Shown here one piece after another: positions 1 to 5,393 of a DNA stretch of 7,369 bases (the stretch's first letter is position 1; each line of letters begins with the position of its first letter). The stretch comes from Anaerolineae bacterium (GTDB taxonomy: Bacteria; Chloroflexota; Anaerolineae; UBA1429). The notes beneath the pieces were generated by a model that was not told the DNA's origin, made no database searches, and was given only the letters and a program-made list of their open reading frames with translations. The stretch spans positions 1-7,369 of the forward strand of contig SKRJ01000129.1 of the NCBI GenBank assembly GCA_007118555.1, read 5' to 3'. The position numbers and the translations under genes were made by a program.

Positions 1-524
1 TAGTCGGTGGCATAGGCGCCGGTAAGCCGAAAGGCGGCATAGTCCTTGGCCTGCAAAAAGCGGCGGGCCTGCCAGTAGATATCGGGTTGGCGCTGGCGCA
101 GCCAGAGAATCTTGGCCGCCGTATAGCTGGCGCTGGCGCGATGCCCTGTGATGCGATAGACGCCCTCCGGCGTCAGGGCCTGCGCCAGATGTTCCGCCTG
201 TGCCTCGGCGCGTTGGTCGGCCCAGATGATGGCCGAGCGCAGGGGCGTGCCCGCCTCATCGACGGGCAGGCAGCCCATCATCTGGCCCGAAAAGCTGACC
301 ACAGCCACATCGTCGGGGGTCGCGTCGCTCTGGGAAAGGAGCTGACGAGTCGAACCGGCCACGGCATCCCACCAATCGGCGGGGTCCTGCTCGGCCCAGG
401 CCGCCCGCGGATAGCTCGTGTCATAGGGGCAGGTGGCGCTGGCCAGCAGGCGCCCGGCGGGATCAAAGAGCGACGCCTTGTTGCCCGTGGTGCCCAGATC
501 GTGGGCCAGGATCAGCGCACTCAT
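1..524 (-). CDS. FGGY-family carbohydrate kinase, xylulokinase type (partial, N-terminal 174 residues)
   Basis: An ATP-dependent cytoplasmic sugar kinase; xylulokinase (D-xylulose to xylulose 5-phosphate) is the best guess. The start is ATG at 522-524, preceded by GGAGG (complement of 531-535). The reading frame stays open to the left edge. The N-terminal FGGY actin-like domain is clear: DLGTTGNK at residues 9-16 (phosphate-binding loop), SFSGQMMGCLPVD near 77-89, IIWADQR at 99-105, and a LQAKDY..FRLTG..ATD segment at the end of the visible part. SGQMMG and WADQR are typical of xylulokinases and their relatives. The catalytic aspartate and the C-terminal domain lie outside the window, so substrate specificity cannot be settled; other ketose or polyol kinases of the family remain possible. 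One base separates it from the upstream phosphoesterase gene, so the two are almost certainly co-transcribed and probably translationally coupled. Confidence 0.9.
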   Translation of the reverse strand, partial: MSALILAHDLGTTGNKASLFDPAGRLLASATCPYDTSYPRAAWAEQDPADWWDAVAGSTRQLLSQSDATPDDVAVVSFSGQMMGCLPVDEAGTPLRSAIIWADQRAEAQAEHLAQALTPEGVYRITGHRASASYTAAKILWLRQRQPDIYWQARRFLQAKDYAAFRLTGAYATD

Positions 525-525
525 C

Positions 526-1260
526 TCACGCCTCCAGGGTCTCTTGGTCCCAGGCGAGTCCCTCGTCCGTCAGATCGTACACGCGATAGCGGTAGGGCTC
601 CTGGCACAAGGCGGGTGTCACGGCGAACCAGGTACCATCGACGGCCAGCGGCTCGATGCCCCGGTGATAGTGGCCCGCGAGCACGAGGCGCACCCGGCCG
701 CTGCTGGTGATCTGCTCCCGTAGCTTTTCTGCGTCGGCATAGCTATAGGGATAGTTGCCGTTGAGACGCGGCCACACGACATAATGCTGCAGGTGCACCT
801 GTGGGCGCAGATCCTCGTCCCAAAGCGCGTCCGCGAACCGCTGTCGCTCGGCGCCGGTCCGGTAGGGGACATAGCCCTGTCCCTGGCGATCCTGAAAGGT
901 CAGGACGCGATGGCCCGCCACGTCGAGCTCGGGCGTCGGCGCAAACACCTGCCGGGTCAGATCGTCGAGATCATGATTGCCCGGCATGACGAGGGTCGGG
1001 CAGGGGACCCGGGCCAGCACCTGGCGCATCAACATTAGGTCCGACAGGGCCAGGGCCCGAAAGCGGGGGTCGGCGCGGTACTCGAGCGGATAGTCGAGGA
1101 GGTCGCCCGTCACGGCCACGAGATCGGGCTGTTGTTCCTGGATGCGGACGACGGCGCGCTGCAATAGAGCCAGGACCGAGCGGCTGCGTCGCTCGGGGAT
1201 GCTCGATGTGCCCGGAAGACAGTGGCGTAGGTGCAGGTCGGTGAGATGTACGATGCGCAT
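526..1260 (-). CDS. Calcineurin-like metallophosphoesterase (CpdA/Icc-like)
   Basis: A 244-residue protein of the binuclear-metal metallophosphoesterase superfamily. The signature blocks are all present in order: DLH at residues 8-10, GDLLD at 52-56, GNHD at 94-97, a histidine in the VHLQHY segment (156/159), and GHYH at 196-199. Together these supply the usual Asp/His/Asn metal ligands and the catalytic histidine. There is no signal peptide or membrane helix, so it should be cytoplasmic. Family members split cyclic nucleotides, nucleotide pyrophosphates or other phosphoesters; the substrate here cannot be read from the sequence. The start ATG at 1258-1260 follows GGGAGG (complement of 1267-1272) by six bases. 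It is first in a two-gene operon with the FGGY kinase, so a link to sugar-phosphate metabolism is possible but is only inferred from position. Confidence 0.9.
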   Translation of the reverse strand: MRIVHLTDLHLRHCLPGTSSIPERRSRSVLALLQRAVVRIQEQQPDLVAVTGDLLDYPLEYRADPRFRALALSDLMLMRQVLARVPCPTLVMPGNHDLDDLTRQVFAPTPELDVAGHRVLTFQDRQGQGYVPYRTGAERQRFADALWDEDLRPQVHLQHYVVWPRLNGNYPYSYADAEKLREQITSSGRVRLVLAGHYHRGIEPLAVDGTWFAVTPALCQEPYRYRVYDLTDEGLAWDQETLEA

Positions 1261-1266
1261 GGCGAG

Positions 1267-1272
1267 CCTCCC
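1267..1272 (-). promoter_or_regulatory. Ribosome binding site of the metallophosphoesterase gene
   Basis: GGGAGG on the minus strand, six bases before ATG 1260. It fixes the start of this gene. Confidence 0.75.
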
Positions 1273-1282
1273 TTTGCCCTAA

Positions 1283-1311
1283 GGAATACTGAAAGCCGGC
1301 GGGCATGTCAA
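1283..1311 (-). promoter_or_regulatory. Sigma-70-type promoter for the phosphoesterase/FGGY kinase operon
   Basis: Read on the minus strand, a perfect -35 TTGACA (complement of 1306-1311) is followed after exactly 17 bases by a -10 TATTCC (complement of 1283-1288). The predicted transcript start is near 1276, giving a short leader of about 16 bases that contains the Shine-Dalgarno site. The -35 box lies inside one arm of an inverted repeat (1305-1337). Confidence 0.65.
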
Positions 1312-1337
1312 GCGCGAGCGGCGCGCTGGCATGACAT
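1305..1337. repeat. Interrupted inverted repeat in the divergent control region
   Basis: The left arm ATGTCAAGCGCG (1305-1316) is complementary to CGCGCT (1322-1327) plus TGACAT (1332-1337). The right arm is interrupted by four extra bases (GGCA, 1328-1331) and the central loop is five bases. It covers the -35 box of the leftward promoter and lies 28 bases upstream of the rightward -35 box. It may be a regulator binding site; it is not followed by a T-run, so it does not look like a terminator. Confidence 0.45.
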
Positions 1338-1364
1338 TGCTATGGATCTCAAGGGGGTGGGCGA

Positions 1365-1393
1365 TTGGTGTCTGATGCGGCAGATGCTATACT
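1365..1393 (+). promoter_or_regulatory. Promoter for the DUF1461/HD operon
   Basis: A -35-like TTGGTG (1365-1370), a 17-base spacer and a -10 TATACT (1388-1393) preceded by TGC, which forms an extended -10. The predicted transcript start is near 1400. It lies downstream of the in-frame ATG codons at 1372 and 1384, which argues against those starts and for GTG 1441. Confidence 0.65.
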
Positions 1394-1440
1394 GGTGCCG
1401 AATTGTGCCATGCTGTATCGACAAGGAGAGGTGCTCGCCT

Positions 1441-2106
1441 GTGTACAAAGTGGCTCGTCTGCTGTTGGTCGTCAGCGTGCCCATTATCCTGATTGCCACA
1501 CCCCTGTATGTGCTGATCACGCCAGGCTATGTGCACCGTGCCTATGAGCGACCCGGGTTTCCCCCCTCCACACGCTTTGGTCCGGAGGAGCGCCGGCGTC
1601 TTTCCGATGTGCTGGTGGACTATCTTAGGGGGCGCGCGACGCTCCAAGAGATGCAAGAGCTGCGCACAGATGCTGGCGAGATCGCCATGCGCCCCAGCGA
1701 GGTGCAGCACATGGTGGATGTCAAGGAGGTGACGGACGCCTTTTTCATCGCCCACGTGTTCGCCTCGGTGCTGGCGGTGGGAAGCTCGATCGTGCTCCTG
1801 GGACGAAGGCCGCTGGCGTGGGCACAAGGGATACGCTTTGGCGTGTGGGCTACGCTTGGTCTGATCGCCGTCGTTGCCGTTGCGGCTGCCGCCGATTTCG
1901 ATCTTTTTTTCACCCTCTTTCACCGCATCTTTTTCGAGGAGGGCACCTGGCTCTTTTTCTTTGAGGATACGCTCATTCAGCTTTACCCGCTGCCATTCTG
2001 GGTTCGCGCCGTGGGCGACATCTCGATCGCCATTGTGGCCGGTGGCGCTGTGCTCTATCTTTTGGCCTGGTGGGTGGAGCGACGTACGCAGCGGAGCGAG
2101 CCATGA
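1441..2106 (+). CDS. DUF1461 / TIGR01906 family integral membrane protein
   Basis: A 221-residue protein of unknown function with four predicted membrane helices (about residues 5-26, 100-120, 131-151 and 191-211). A charged 70-residue segment lies between helices 1 and 2, and a second loop between helices 3 and 4. That second loop carries the family hallmark: F.LFHRIFFEEGTW at 157-170, EDTLIQLYP at 175-183 and FW at 186-187. The start is placed at GTG 1441, since the -10 box at 1388-1393 puts the transcript start near 1400. AAGGAG at 1423-1428 is the likely ribosome site, although its 12-base spacing is long. Longer in-frame ATG starts would lie upstream of or inside the promoter. The gene overlaps the HD-domain gene downstream by four bases (ATGA), so the two are made together. 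Confidence 0.85.
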   Translation: MYKVARLLLVVSVPIILIATPLYVLITPGYVHRAYERPGFPPSTRFGPEERRRLSDVLVDYLRGRATLQEMQELRTDAGEIAMRPSEVQHMVDVKEVTDAFFIAHVFASVLAVGSSIVLLGRRPLAWAQGIRFGVWATLGLIAVVAVAAAADFDLFFTLFHRIFFEEGTWLFFFEDTLIQLYPLPFWVRAVGDISIAIVAGGAVLYLLAWWVERRTQRSEP

Positions 2107-2741
2107 TCGATGTCGAGCAGGCCCGGCAACTGTATCAGGACAATGACACCGCCCATGGCTTTGACCATGTGCGGCGTGTATGGCGGCTTGCTTTGCGGAT
2201 TGGGGCGAGCGAGGGAGCCGATGCGGAGATTGTGAGTGCAGCGGCCCTGTTGCATGACGCCGGGCGGGCAAGGCAGGAGGAAACGGGCCTATGCCATGCC
2301 CGGCTGGGGGCACAGATCGCGCGCAAGGTTCTGGAGGGGCATCCGCCAGACCGGGTTGAGGCCGTGGCTCAGGCGATCGAACAGCATCGCTTTCGCTCAT
2401 CCAACCCACCGTCCAGCATCGAGGCGCGCGTGCTGTTTGACGCCGACAAGCTGGATGCGATGGGGGCCAGTGGCGTGGCGCGGGCCTATGCGCTGGCAGG
2501 CGCCCGCAGGCAGCGGCTGTGGGCCAGGGTAGAGCCGGGCTATGCCGAGCGCGCCCCCGAACAGGGACATGCCGATCTGGGAGCTGATGGGCATACGCCC
2601 GTGCACGAGTATCTCTTCAAGCTGGTCAAGCTGCGCGACAGGATGCTGACAGAGACGGGTAGGGGCATGGCACAAGAGCGCCACGAGTTCATGGCGCAAT
2701 TCTTTGCGCAGCTGGAGCAGGAGGTGGAGGGACCGATCTAG
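2103..2741 (+). CDS. HD-domain phosphohydrolase (YedJ-like)
   Basis: A 212-residue soluble protein of the HD superfamily, metal-dependent phosphohydrolases. Metal-ligand motifs are in the usual order: HGFDH at residues 18-22, the doublet LLHDAG at 49-54 (H51, D52), further histidines at H65 and H95, and FDADKLDAMGASGVAR starting at 112 (D115). The DADKLDAxG block with a following helical segment resembles the YedJ-type group of small HD hydrolases, whose physiological substrates are poorly defined. ATG 2103 is chosen because it overlaps the DUF1461 stop as ATGA and has GGAG six bases upstream (2093-2096); an upstream in-frame start at 2070 would lie deep inside the preceding gene. Its TAG stop overlaps the stop of the convergent rrf2-like gene. 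What it does with its membrane partner is unknown. Confidence 0.88.
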   Translation: MIDVEQARQLYQDNDTAHGFDHVRRVWRLALRIGASEGADAEIVSAAALLHDAGRARQEETGLCHARLGAQIARKVLEGHPPDRVEAVAQAIEQHRFRSSNPPSSIEARVLFDADKLDAMGASGVARAYALAGARRQRLWARVEPGYAERAPEQGHADLGADGHTPVHEYLFKLVKLRDRMLTETGRGMAQERHEFMAQFFAQLEQEVEGPI

Positions 2742-3181
2742 TCAGCGGTGGAAGCCACCCGACGTAGCTGGCCTTCGCGCTCGGCCAGCGCGTCAAACCT
2801 GGTGGACCGGAGCACCTCGCTGGTGGCATCGGTCACCAGCTGCCATACCTCGCGCATGGCACAGCCTTCATGGTAGGGACAGTCGTTGACGATATCCTCT
2901 TGTACGCAGAGGGTAGGCTCCAGGGGCCCCTCGAGAGCCAGCAGAGCGTCGGCCACCGAGATATCCTGGGGCGCCCGGGCCAGCATGTGCCCGCCCTGAG
3001 GCCCGCGGCGGCTGCGAATGATGCCCGCCTTGCGCAGAGTGATCAGCAACTGGTAGAGATAGTTTTCGGGGATGCTACGCGCGGCCGCAATGTCGGAACT
3101 CAGCACATAGCCCTCACCATACCGCTTGGTGAGCTCGAGCAACGCGCGAATGCCATACTCGCCTTTGGTGGATACCTTCAT
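2738..3181 (-). CDS. Rrf2-family transcriptional regulator, probable Fe-S cluster type (IscR-like)
   Basis: A 147-residue DNA-binding regulator. The N-terminus MKVSTKGEYGIRALLEL is the classic Rrf2 opening. A winged helix-turn-helix follows, with IPENYLYQLLITLRKAG at 37-53 as recognition helix region and RRGPQGGH at 58-65 as wing. Three cysteines sit at C92, C101 and C107, in the place where IscR, NsrR and RsrR carry their Fe-S ligands (IscR spacing is C-x5-C-x5-C; here it is C-x8-C-x5-C). An Fe-S or redox-sensing role is therefore likely but the cluster type is not determinable. ATG 3181 is supported by the family N-terminus; GGAGG lies 12 bases upstream, rather far. The gene is divergent from the ttcA-like gene, and a palindrome at its own transcript start suggests autoregulation. 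Its C-terminus converges on the HD gene. Confidence 0.92.
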   Translation of the reverse strand: MKVSTKGEYGIRALLELTKRYGEGYVLSSDIAAARSIPENYLYQLLITLRKAGIIRSRRGPQGGHMLARAPQDISVADALLALEGPLEPTLCVQEDIVNDCPYHEGCAMREVWQLVTDATSEVLRSTRFDALAEREGQLRRVASTAD

Positions 3182-3216
3182 AGTCCGTGCCCGCCTCCGT
3201 ATTGCACCTTGTGAAT

Positions 3217-3227
3217 AAAGTTACTTT
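3217..3227. promoter_or_regulatory. Candidate Rrf2 operator palindrome
   Basis: AAAGTTACTTT is a perfect 5-1-5 palindrome centred at 3222. That is within a base or so of the predicted transcript start of the rrf2-like gene. A regulator bound here would block its own promoter. The match is short, and assignment to this regulator rests on position only. Confidence 0.45.
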
Positions 3228-3228
3228 G

Positions 3229-3256
3229 ATTATAGCAGGCCTCACTCTGATGTCAA
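3229..3256 (-). promoter_or_regulatory. Near-consensus promoter of the rrf2-like gene
   Basis: On the minus strand, perfect TTGACA (complement of 3251-3256) and perfect TATAAT (complement of 3229-3234) are separated by 16 bases, with TGC just before the -10 (extended -10). The predicted transcript start is near 3222, leaving a leader of about 40 bases. This is the strongest promoter in the window by match to consensus, as expected for a promoter that is held down by a repressor. Confidence 0.75.
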
Positions 3257-3317
3257 GACCTGTGCATAGGATCGCTTTGTGGCCGATCCAGGCGCAAGAA
3301 CCAAGCTCTGTGGCGAA

Positions 3318-3346
3318 TTGCGGCTCCTGCATCGGCGTGGTATGAT
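3318..3346 (+). promoter_or_regulatory. Promoter of the ttcA-like gene, placing transcription start at or next to ATG 3354
   Basis: TTGCGG (3318-3323), a 17-base spacer and TATGAT (3341-3346). Transcription should begin about 3352-3354, which coincides with the ATG at 3354-3356. This is the main reason for choosing that start over GTG 3279 or ATG 3342. Confidence 0.5.
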
Positions 3347-3353
3347 CAGCAAA

Positions 3354-4133
3354 ATGAAAGCATCAAATCAAACTACCTTGGAGCGGGCCGATCGCCTGGC
3401 CCACTATCTGCTCAAAGCTCTCAACAAGGGGCAACGCCGCTATGGCCTGCTGGCCGATGGTGATACCATTCTGCTCGCGGTCTCCGGGGGCAAGGATAGC
3501 CTCACGATGCTCGATCTGTTGGAGCGGCGGCGACGCACCGGCCAGGAGAGGTATACACTGACGGCGGCCCATGTCGTGAGTGACTATTACTGTGGGCGCA
3601 AGGTCCCCAACGATTGGCTGGCGGCCTACTGCGAGGCCAGGGGCATTCCCCTGGTCATCGAGCCTGTTGCCATCGCCGATACCGTCACCGCCGCCGAGCG
3701 CAGCCGCTGCTACCTGTGCGCTCGCGAGCGACGCAGGGCCCTGTTCGAGATTGCAGGGCGCATGGGGTGCAACAAGCTGGCCTTTGGCCACCATGCCGAT
3801 GACGTGGCCGAGACGACGCTGATGAACCTGTTTTACAGCGGACGGATCGATAGCATCGATCCCAAAGCCGAGTTCTTTGACGGCAGGCTGACGGTGATCC
3901 GCCCTCTGGTCCTGGTCGAGGAGCGCGATATCGTGCCCTATGCCAAGGCGAGCGGGTTCCCCCTGGCGGGAGAGCCATGCCCCGATGGCAGTAGCTCGCG
4001 CCGGGCCTTTGTCAAGGATCTGCTGCGTCAGGTCGAGCGCGATCACAATGGCGTCAAGCGATCCATGTACCACGCCATGGATCGCTACCGGCGGGCCCTG
4101 GCGCGTATTGGCCACGATCCCAAATCGATCTAG
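3354..4133 (+). CDS. TtcA-like tRNA 2-thiocytidine biosynthesis protein (PP-loop ATPase)
   Basis: A 259-residue adenine-nucleotide alpha hydrolase that should activate a tRNA cytidine (C32 in characterised TtcA) with ATP and replace its oxygen by sulfur. The PP-loop SGGKDS is at residues 44-49, the CxxC pair C119/C122, GHHADD at 145-150, and a third cysteine C209 in GEPCPDG. In characterised TtcA, the CxxC cysteines plus a third one hold an oxygen-sensitive 4Fe-4S cluster. It lacks the flanking zinc fingers of the TtuA type, so TtcA is the better fit, although a different tRNA position or sulfur acceptor is possible. No Shine-Dalgarno site precedes ATG 3354, and the -10 box at 3341-3346 covers the alternative ATG 3342; GTG 3279 would add 25 residues of non-family sequence. 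It faces an Rrf2 regulator and is followed after 63 bases by the PK-C-domain gene. Confidence 0.87.
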   Translation: MKASNQTTLERADRLAHYLLKALNKGQRRYGLLADGDTILLAVSGGKDSLTMLDLLERRRRTGQERYTLTAAHVVSDYYCGRKVPNDWLAAYCEARGIPLVIEPVAIADTVTAAERSRCYLCARERRRALFEIAGRMGCNKLAFGHHADDVAETTLMNLFYSGRIDSIDPKAEFFDGRLTVIRPLVLVEERDIVPYAKASGFPLAGEPCPDGSSSRRAFVKDLLRQVERDHNGVKRSMYHAMDRYRRALARIGHDPKSI

Positions 4134-4184
4134 CATCGTCTGGAGTTGCGTTGCCTTCCGGGTTGCGGCAGCGCGCCCATCTAT

Positions 4185-4190
4185 AGGAGG
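4185..4190 (+). promoter_or_regulatory. Ribosome binding site fixing the GTG start of the PK-C protein
   Basis: AGGAGG, full complement to the 16S tail, six bases before GTG 4197. It rules out the longer in-frame start at 4146. Confidence 0.8.
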
Positions 4191-4196
4191 TTACCC

Positions 4197-4781
4197 GTGC
4201 CGGAGAAATGCATTCAGTGTGTCTATTTTGATCAAGCCGGGCCGGACAATACCGCGCGAACCCTGGACGCGGCCCTCGCCCGGGCTCGTGAACTGGAGAT
4301 CAAGCACATCGTCGTGGCGACCACTACGGGCAATACGCCTGTGCAACTCCTGGAAAAGCGCGGGGAGCAGGGGCCGCGTGTCGTGGCGGTTACCCACTCG
4401 GCAGGCTTTGCCGCGCCCAACACGCAGGAACTGCTGCCCGAGAATCGCAGGGCGATCGTCGAGGCTGGGGGCGAGATCGTGACCTGCCAGCATGCTCTGG
4501 GAGGTGTGAACCGGGCTGTGCGGCGCAAGTTGGGCACCTACCAGTTGGACGAGATCATCGCCTTTACCCTGCGCAGCTTTGGGCAGGGAATGAAGGTGGC
4601 TTGCGAGATTACGGTGATGGCGGCCGATGCGGGCCTCGTTCCTACGGGCGAAGAGATCATCGCCATCGGCGGCTCGGGGCGCGGGGCCGACACGGCGGCT
4701 GTGATCCTGTCGGCCAATGCGCAGGACTTTTTTGATCTGCGCGTGCTCGAGATCCTGTGCAAACCACGCGCCTGGCGCTGA
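4197..4781 (+). CDS. Stand-alone pyruvate kinase C-terminal (alpha/beta) domain protein
   Basis: A 194-residue soluble protein made up almost only of a pyruvate-kinase C-terminal-like domain (PK_C). Recognisable blocks are HIVVATTTGNTP at residues 37-48, a variable middle with CQHALGGVNRAVRRKLGTY, and the closing MAADAGLVPTGEEIIAIGG..GRGADTA region (GGSGRGADT at 158-166). This matches the strand order and the effector-loop end of the real pyruvate kinase domain. The catalytic barrel and B domain are absent, so it cannot be a pyruvate kinase. Proteins of this kind are often annotated only by domain name, and I know of no established function. Two cysteines, C5 and C8, open the protein. It follows the ttcA-like gene by 63 bases on the same strand without an obvious promoter between, so co-transcription is likely. 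The start is GTG 4197 because of the ideal ribosome site upstream. Confidence 0.82.
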   Translation: MPEKCIQCVYFDQAGPDNTARTLDAALARARELEIKHIVVATTTGNTPVQLLEKRGEQGPRVVAVTHSAGFAAPNTQELLPENRRAIVEAGGEIVTCQHALGGVNRAVRRKLGTYQLDEIIAFTLRSFGQGMKVACEITVMAADAGLVPTGEEIIAIGGSGRGADTAAVILSANAQDFFDLRVLEILCKPRAWR

Positions 4782-4788
4782 TCGCCAG
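4772..4788. repeat. Small hairpin across the stop codon of the PK-C gene
   Basis: CTGGCG (4772-4777), loop CTGAT, CGCCAG (4783-4788): a perfect six-base stem in the 42-base gap region between two convergent genes. No T-run follows on either strand, so a classic intrinsic terminator is not supported; a role in transcript 3'-end stability is possible. Confidence 0.35.
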
Positions 4789-4823
4789 ACGCATGGCCTG
4801 ACAGCGGCGCAAGAGCTCGAGAC

Positions 4824-5219
4824 TCAGCGATTGGGCGGGGGCGGTGGGGGAGGCGGCTCCCGTCGTGGCTCCCACCGAGCTTCCGTCGTATTGGAGTAGC
4901 CCTCGACGTCCTCTCTGAGATAGTTTACCGTCTCGCGGGTGTTCTGCTCGATGGCAAGCCCCACGAGAAAGATGTCCGACGTCGCATACAAAAAGATAAA
5001 GTAGAGCACGGCGCCCAAGATAGTGAGCAGGCCCATAAAGATACTCCCAAGAACACCGGCCGCCAGCGGATCTGCCGCGACACCGGGCACGCGCATAGCA
5101 GTACCCAGGACGCCAAACACCATCACGGCGAGACCGCCAAGTATACCAAGAATCAGGCCGATCCAAGCAAGAACTCGGTAGAAACCAGCGACAAAGCGTA
5201 ACGCGCGAAACTGTCTCAT
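4824..5219 (-). CDS. Small two-helix membrane protein with polyproline C-terminus
   Basis: A 131-residue protein of unknown function. A basic amphipathic start (residues 1-15) leads into helix 1 (about 15-40), a short outside loop with PGVAADP, and helix 2 (about 55-79). A cytoplasmic segment with DIFLVGLAIEQNTRETVNYL (82-101) follows, then a charged linker and a run of eight prolines close to the end. The segment around EQNTRETVNYL resembles a motif I recall from small bacterial membrane proteins whose function is not known. The start ATG 5219 is chosen because AGGAGG (complement of 5226-5231) sits six bases upstream. A longer in-frame ATG at 5270 lies only about seven bases after the predicted transcript start and has no ribosome site. 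It is transcribed alone, convergent with the PK-C gene and divergent from the acid-sugar kinase gene. Confidence 0.75.
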   Translation of the reverse strand: MRQFRALRFVAGFYRVLAWIGLILGILGGLAVMVFGVLGTAMRVPGVAADPLAAGVLGSIFMGLLTILGAVLYFIFLYATSDIFLVGLAIEQNTRETVNYLREDVEGYSNTTEARWEPRREPPPPPPPPNR

Positions 5220-5247
5220 GAGAGTCCTCCTATGACGCTCATTCTCG

Positions 5248-5268
5248 GCGGCGGCCCACTGTCGCCGC
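5248..5268 (-). repeat. GC-rich hairpin in the leader of the small membrane protein gene
   Basis: In the leader RNA, GCGGCG and CGCCGC (arms at 5263-5268 and 5248-5253) can pair around a nine-base loop. The hairpin lies between the predicted transcript start (about 5277) and the ribosome site (5226-5231). It may protect the transcript or modulate translation; no known riboswitch fold is recognised. Confidence 0.4.
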
Positions 5269-5283
5269 ATTTATCTGTAGGTC

Positions 5284-5312
5284 ATTGTATCATGCCCAAG
5301 ACCAAATCTCAA
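5284..5312 (-). promoter_or_regulatory. Promoter of the small membrane protein gene
   Basis: On the minus strand, TTGAGA (complement of 5307-5312), a 17-base spacer and TACAAT (complement of 5284-5289) preceded by TGA. The predicted start is near 5277, giving a leader of about 58 bases. Confidence 0.65.
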
Positions 5313-5373
5313 GACCGTTTGCAGCCCAGTGTGGTTATATGGGCTCGGGTTGCCAGATCGTACAGTAAATGGT

Positions 5374-5378
5374 AGGAG
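5374..5378 (+). promoter_or_regulatory. Ribosome binding site selecting the TTG start of the acid-sugar kinase
   Basis: AGGAG seven bases before TTG 5386. The in-frame ATG at 5407 has no comparable site, so the TTG is preferred. Confidence 0.6.
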
Positions 5379-5380
5379 TG

Positions 5381-5393
5381 TCGGTTTGACCGA
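5381..5393 (+). repeat. Hairpin enclosing the TTG start codon
   Basis: TCGGT, TTG, ACCGA: a perfect five-base inverted repeat whose three-base loop is exactly the proposed start codon, just after the ribosome site. It could be an operator half-site pair or an RNA hairpin that dampens initiation; it could also be chance. Confidence 0.35.

Noticed and set aside
87..723. Plus-strand open frames opposite the FGGY kinase and the phosphoesterase end
   Set aside because: Arg/Gly/Pro-rich shadow translations; the minus strand encodes the real proteins.
1387..2409. A 340-codon open frame on the minus strand across the DUF1461 and HD genes
   Set aside because: It runs opposite to two well-recognised genes, has no family features and a GC-rich shadow composition (many His, Gln, Arg, Pro).
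3279..3353. Longer start (GTG 3279 or ATG 3342) for the ttcA-like gene
   Set aside because: ATG 3342 lies in the predicted -10 box, and the extra residues from GTG 3279 do not look like TtcA family sequence; no ribosome site supports either.
3363..4136. A 257-codon minus-strand open frame opposite the ttcA-like gene
   Set aside because: It mirrors the coding frame of a clear PP-loop protein and shows no domain of its own.
4772..4788. Intrinsic terminator between the convergent PK-C and small membrane protein genes
   Set aside because: The stem is only six bases and neither strand has a following T-run.
4833..4857. G-quadruplex on the plus strand
   Set aside because: Only three tracts of three or more Gs occur, followed by GG pairs; the run is explained by the proline codons of the gene on the other strand.
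5329..5385. Longer N-terminus for the acid-sugar kinase
   Set aside because: The family usually begins a few residues before IIADDLTGA; the AGGAG site at 5374-5378 points to TTG 5386.
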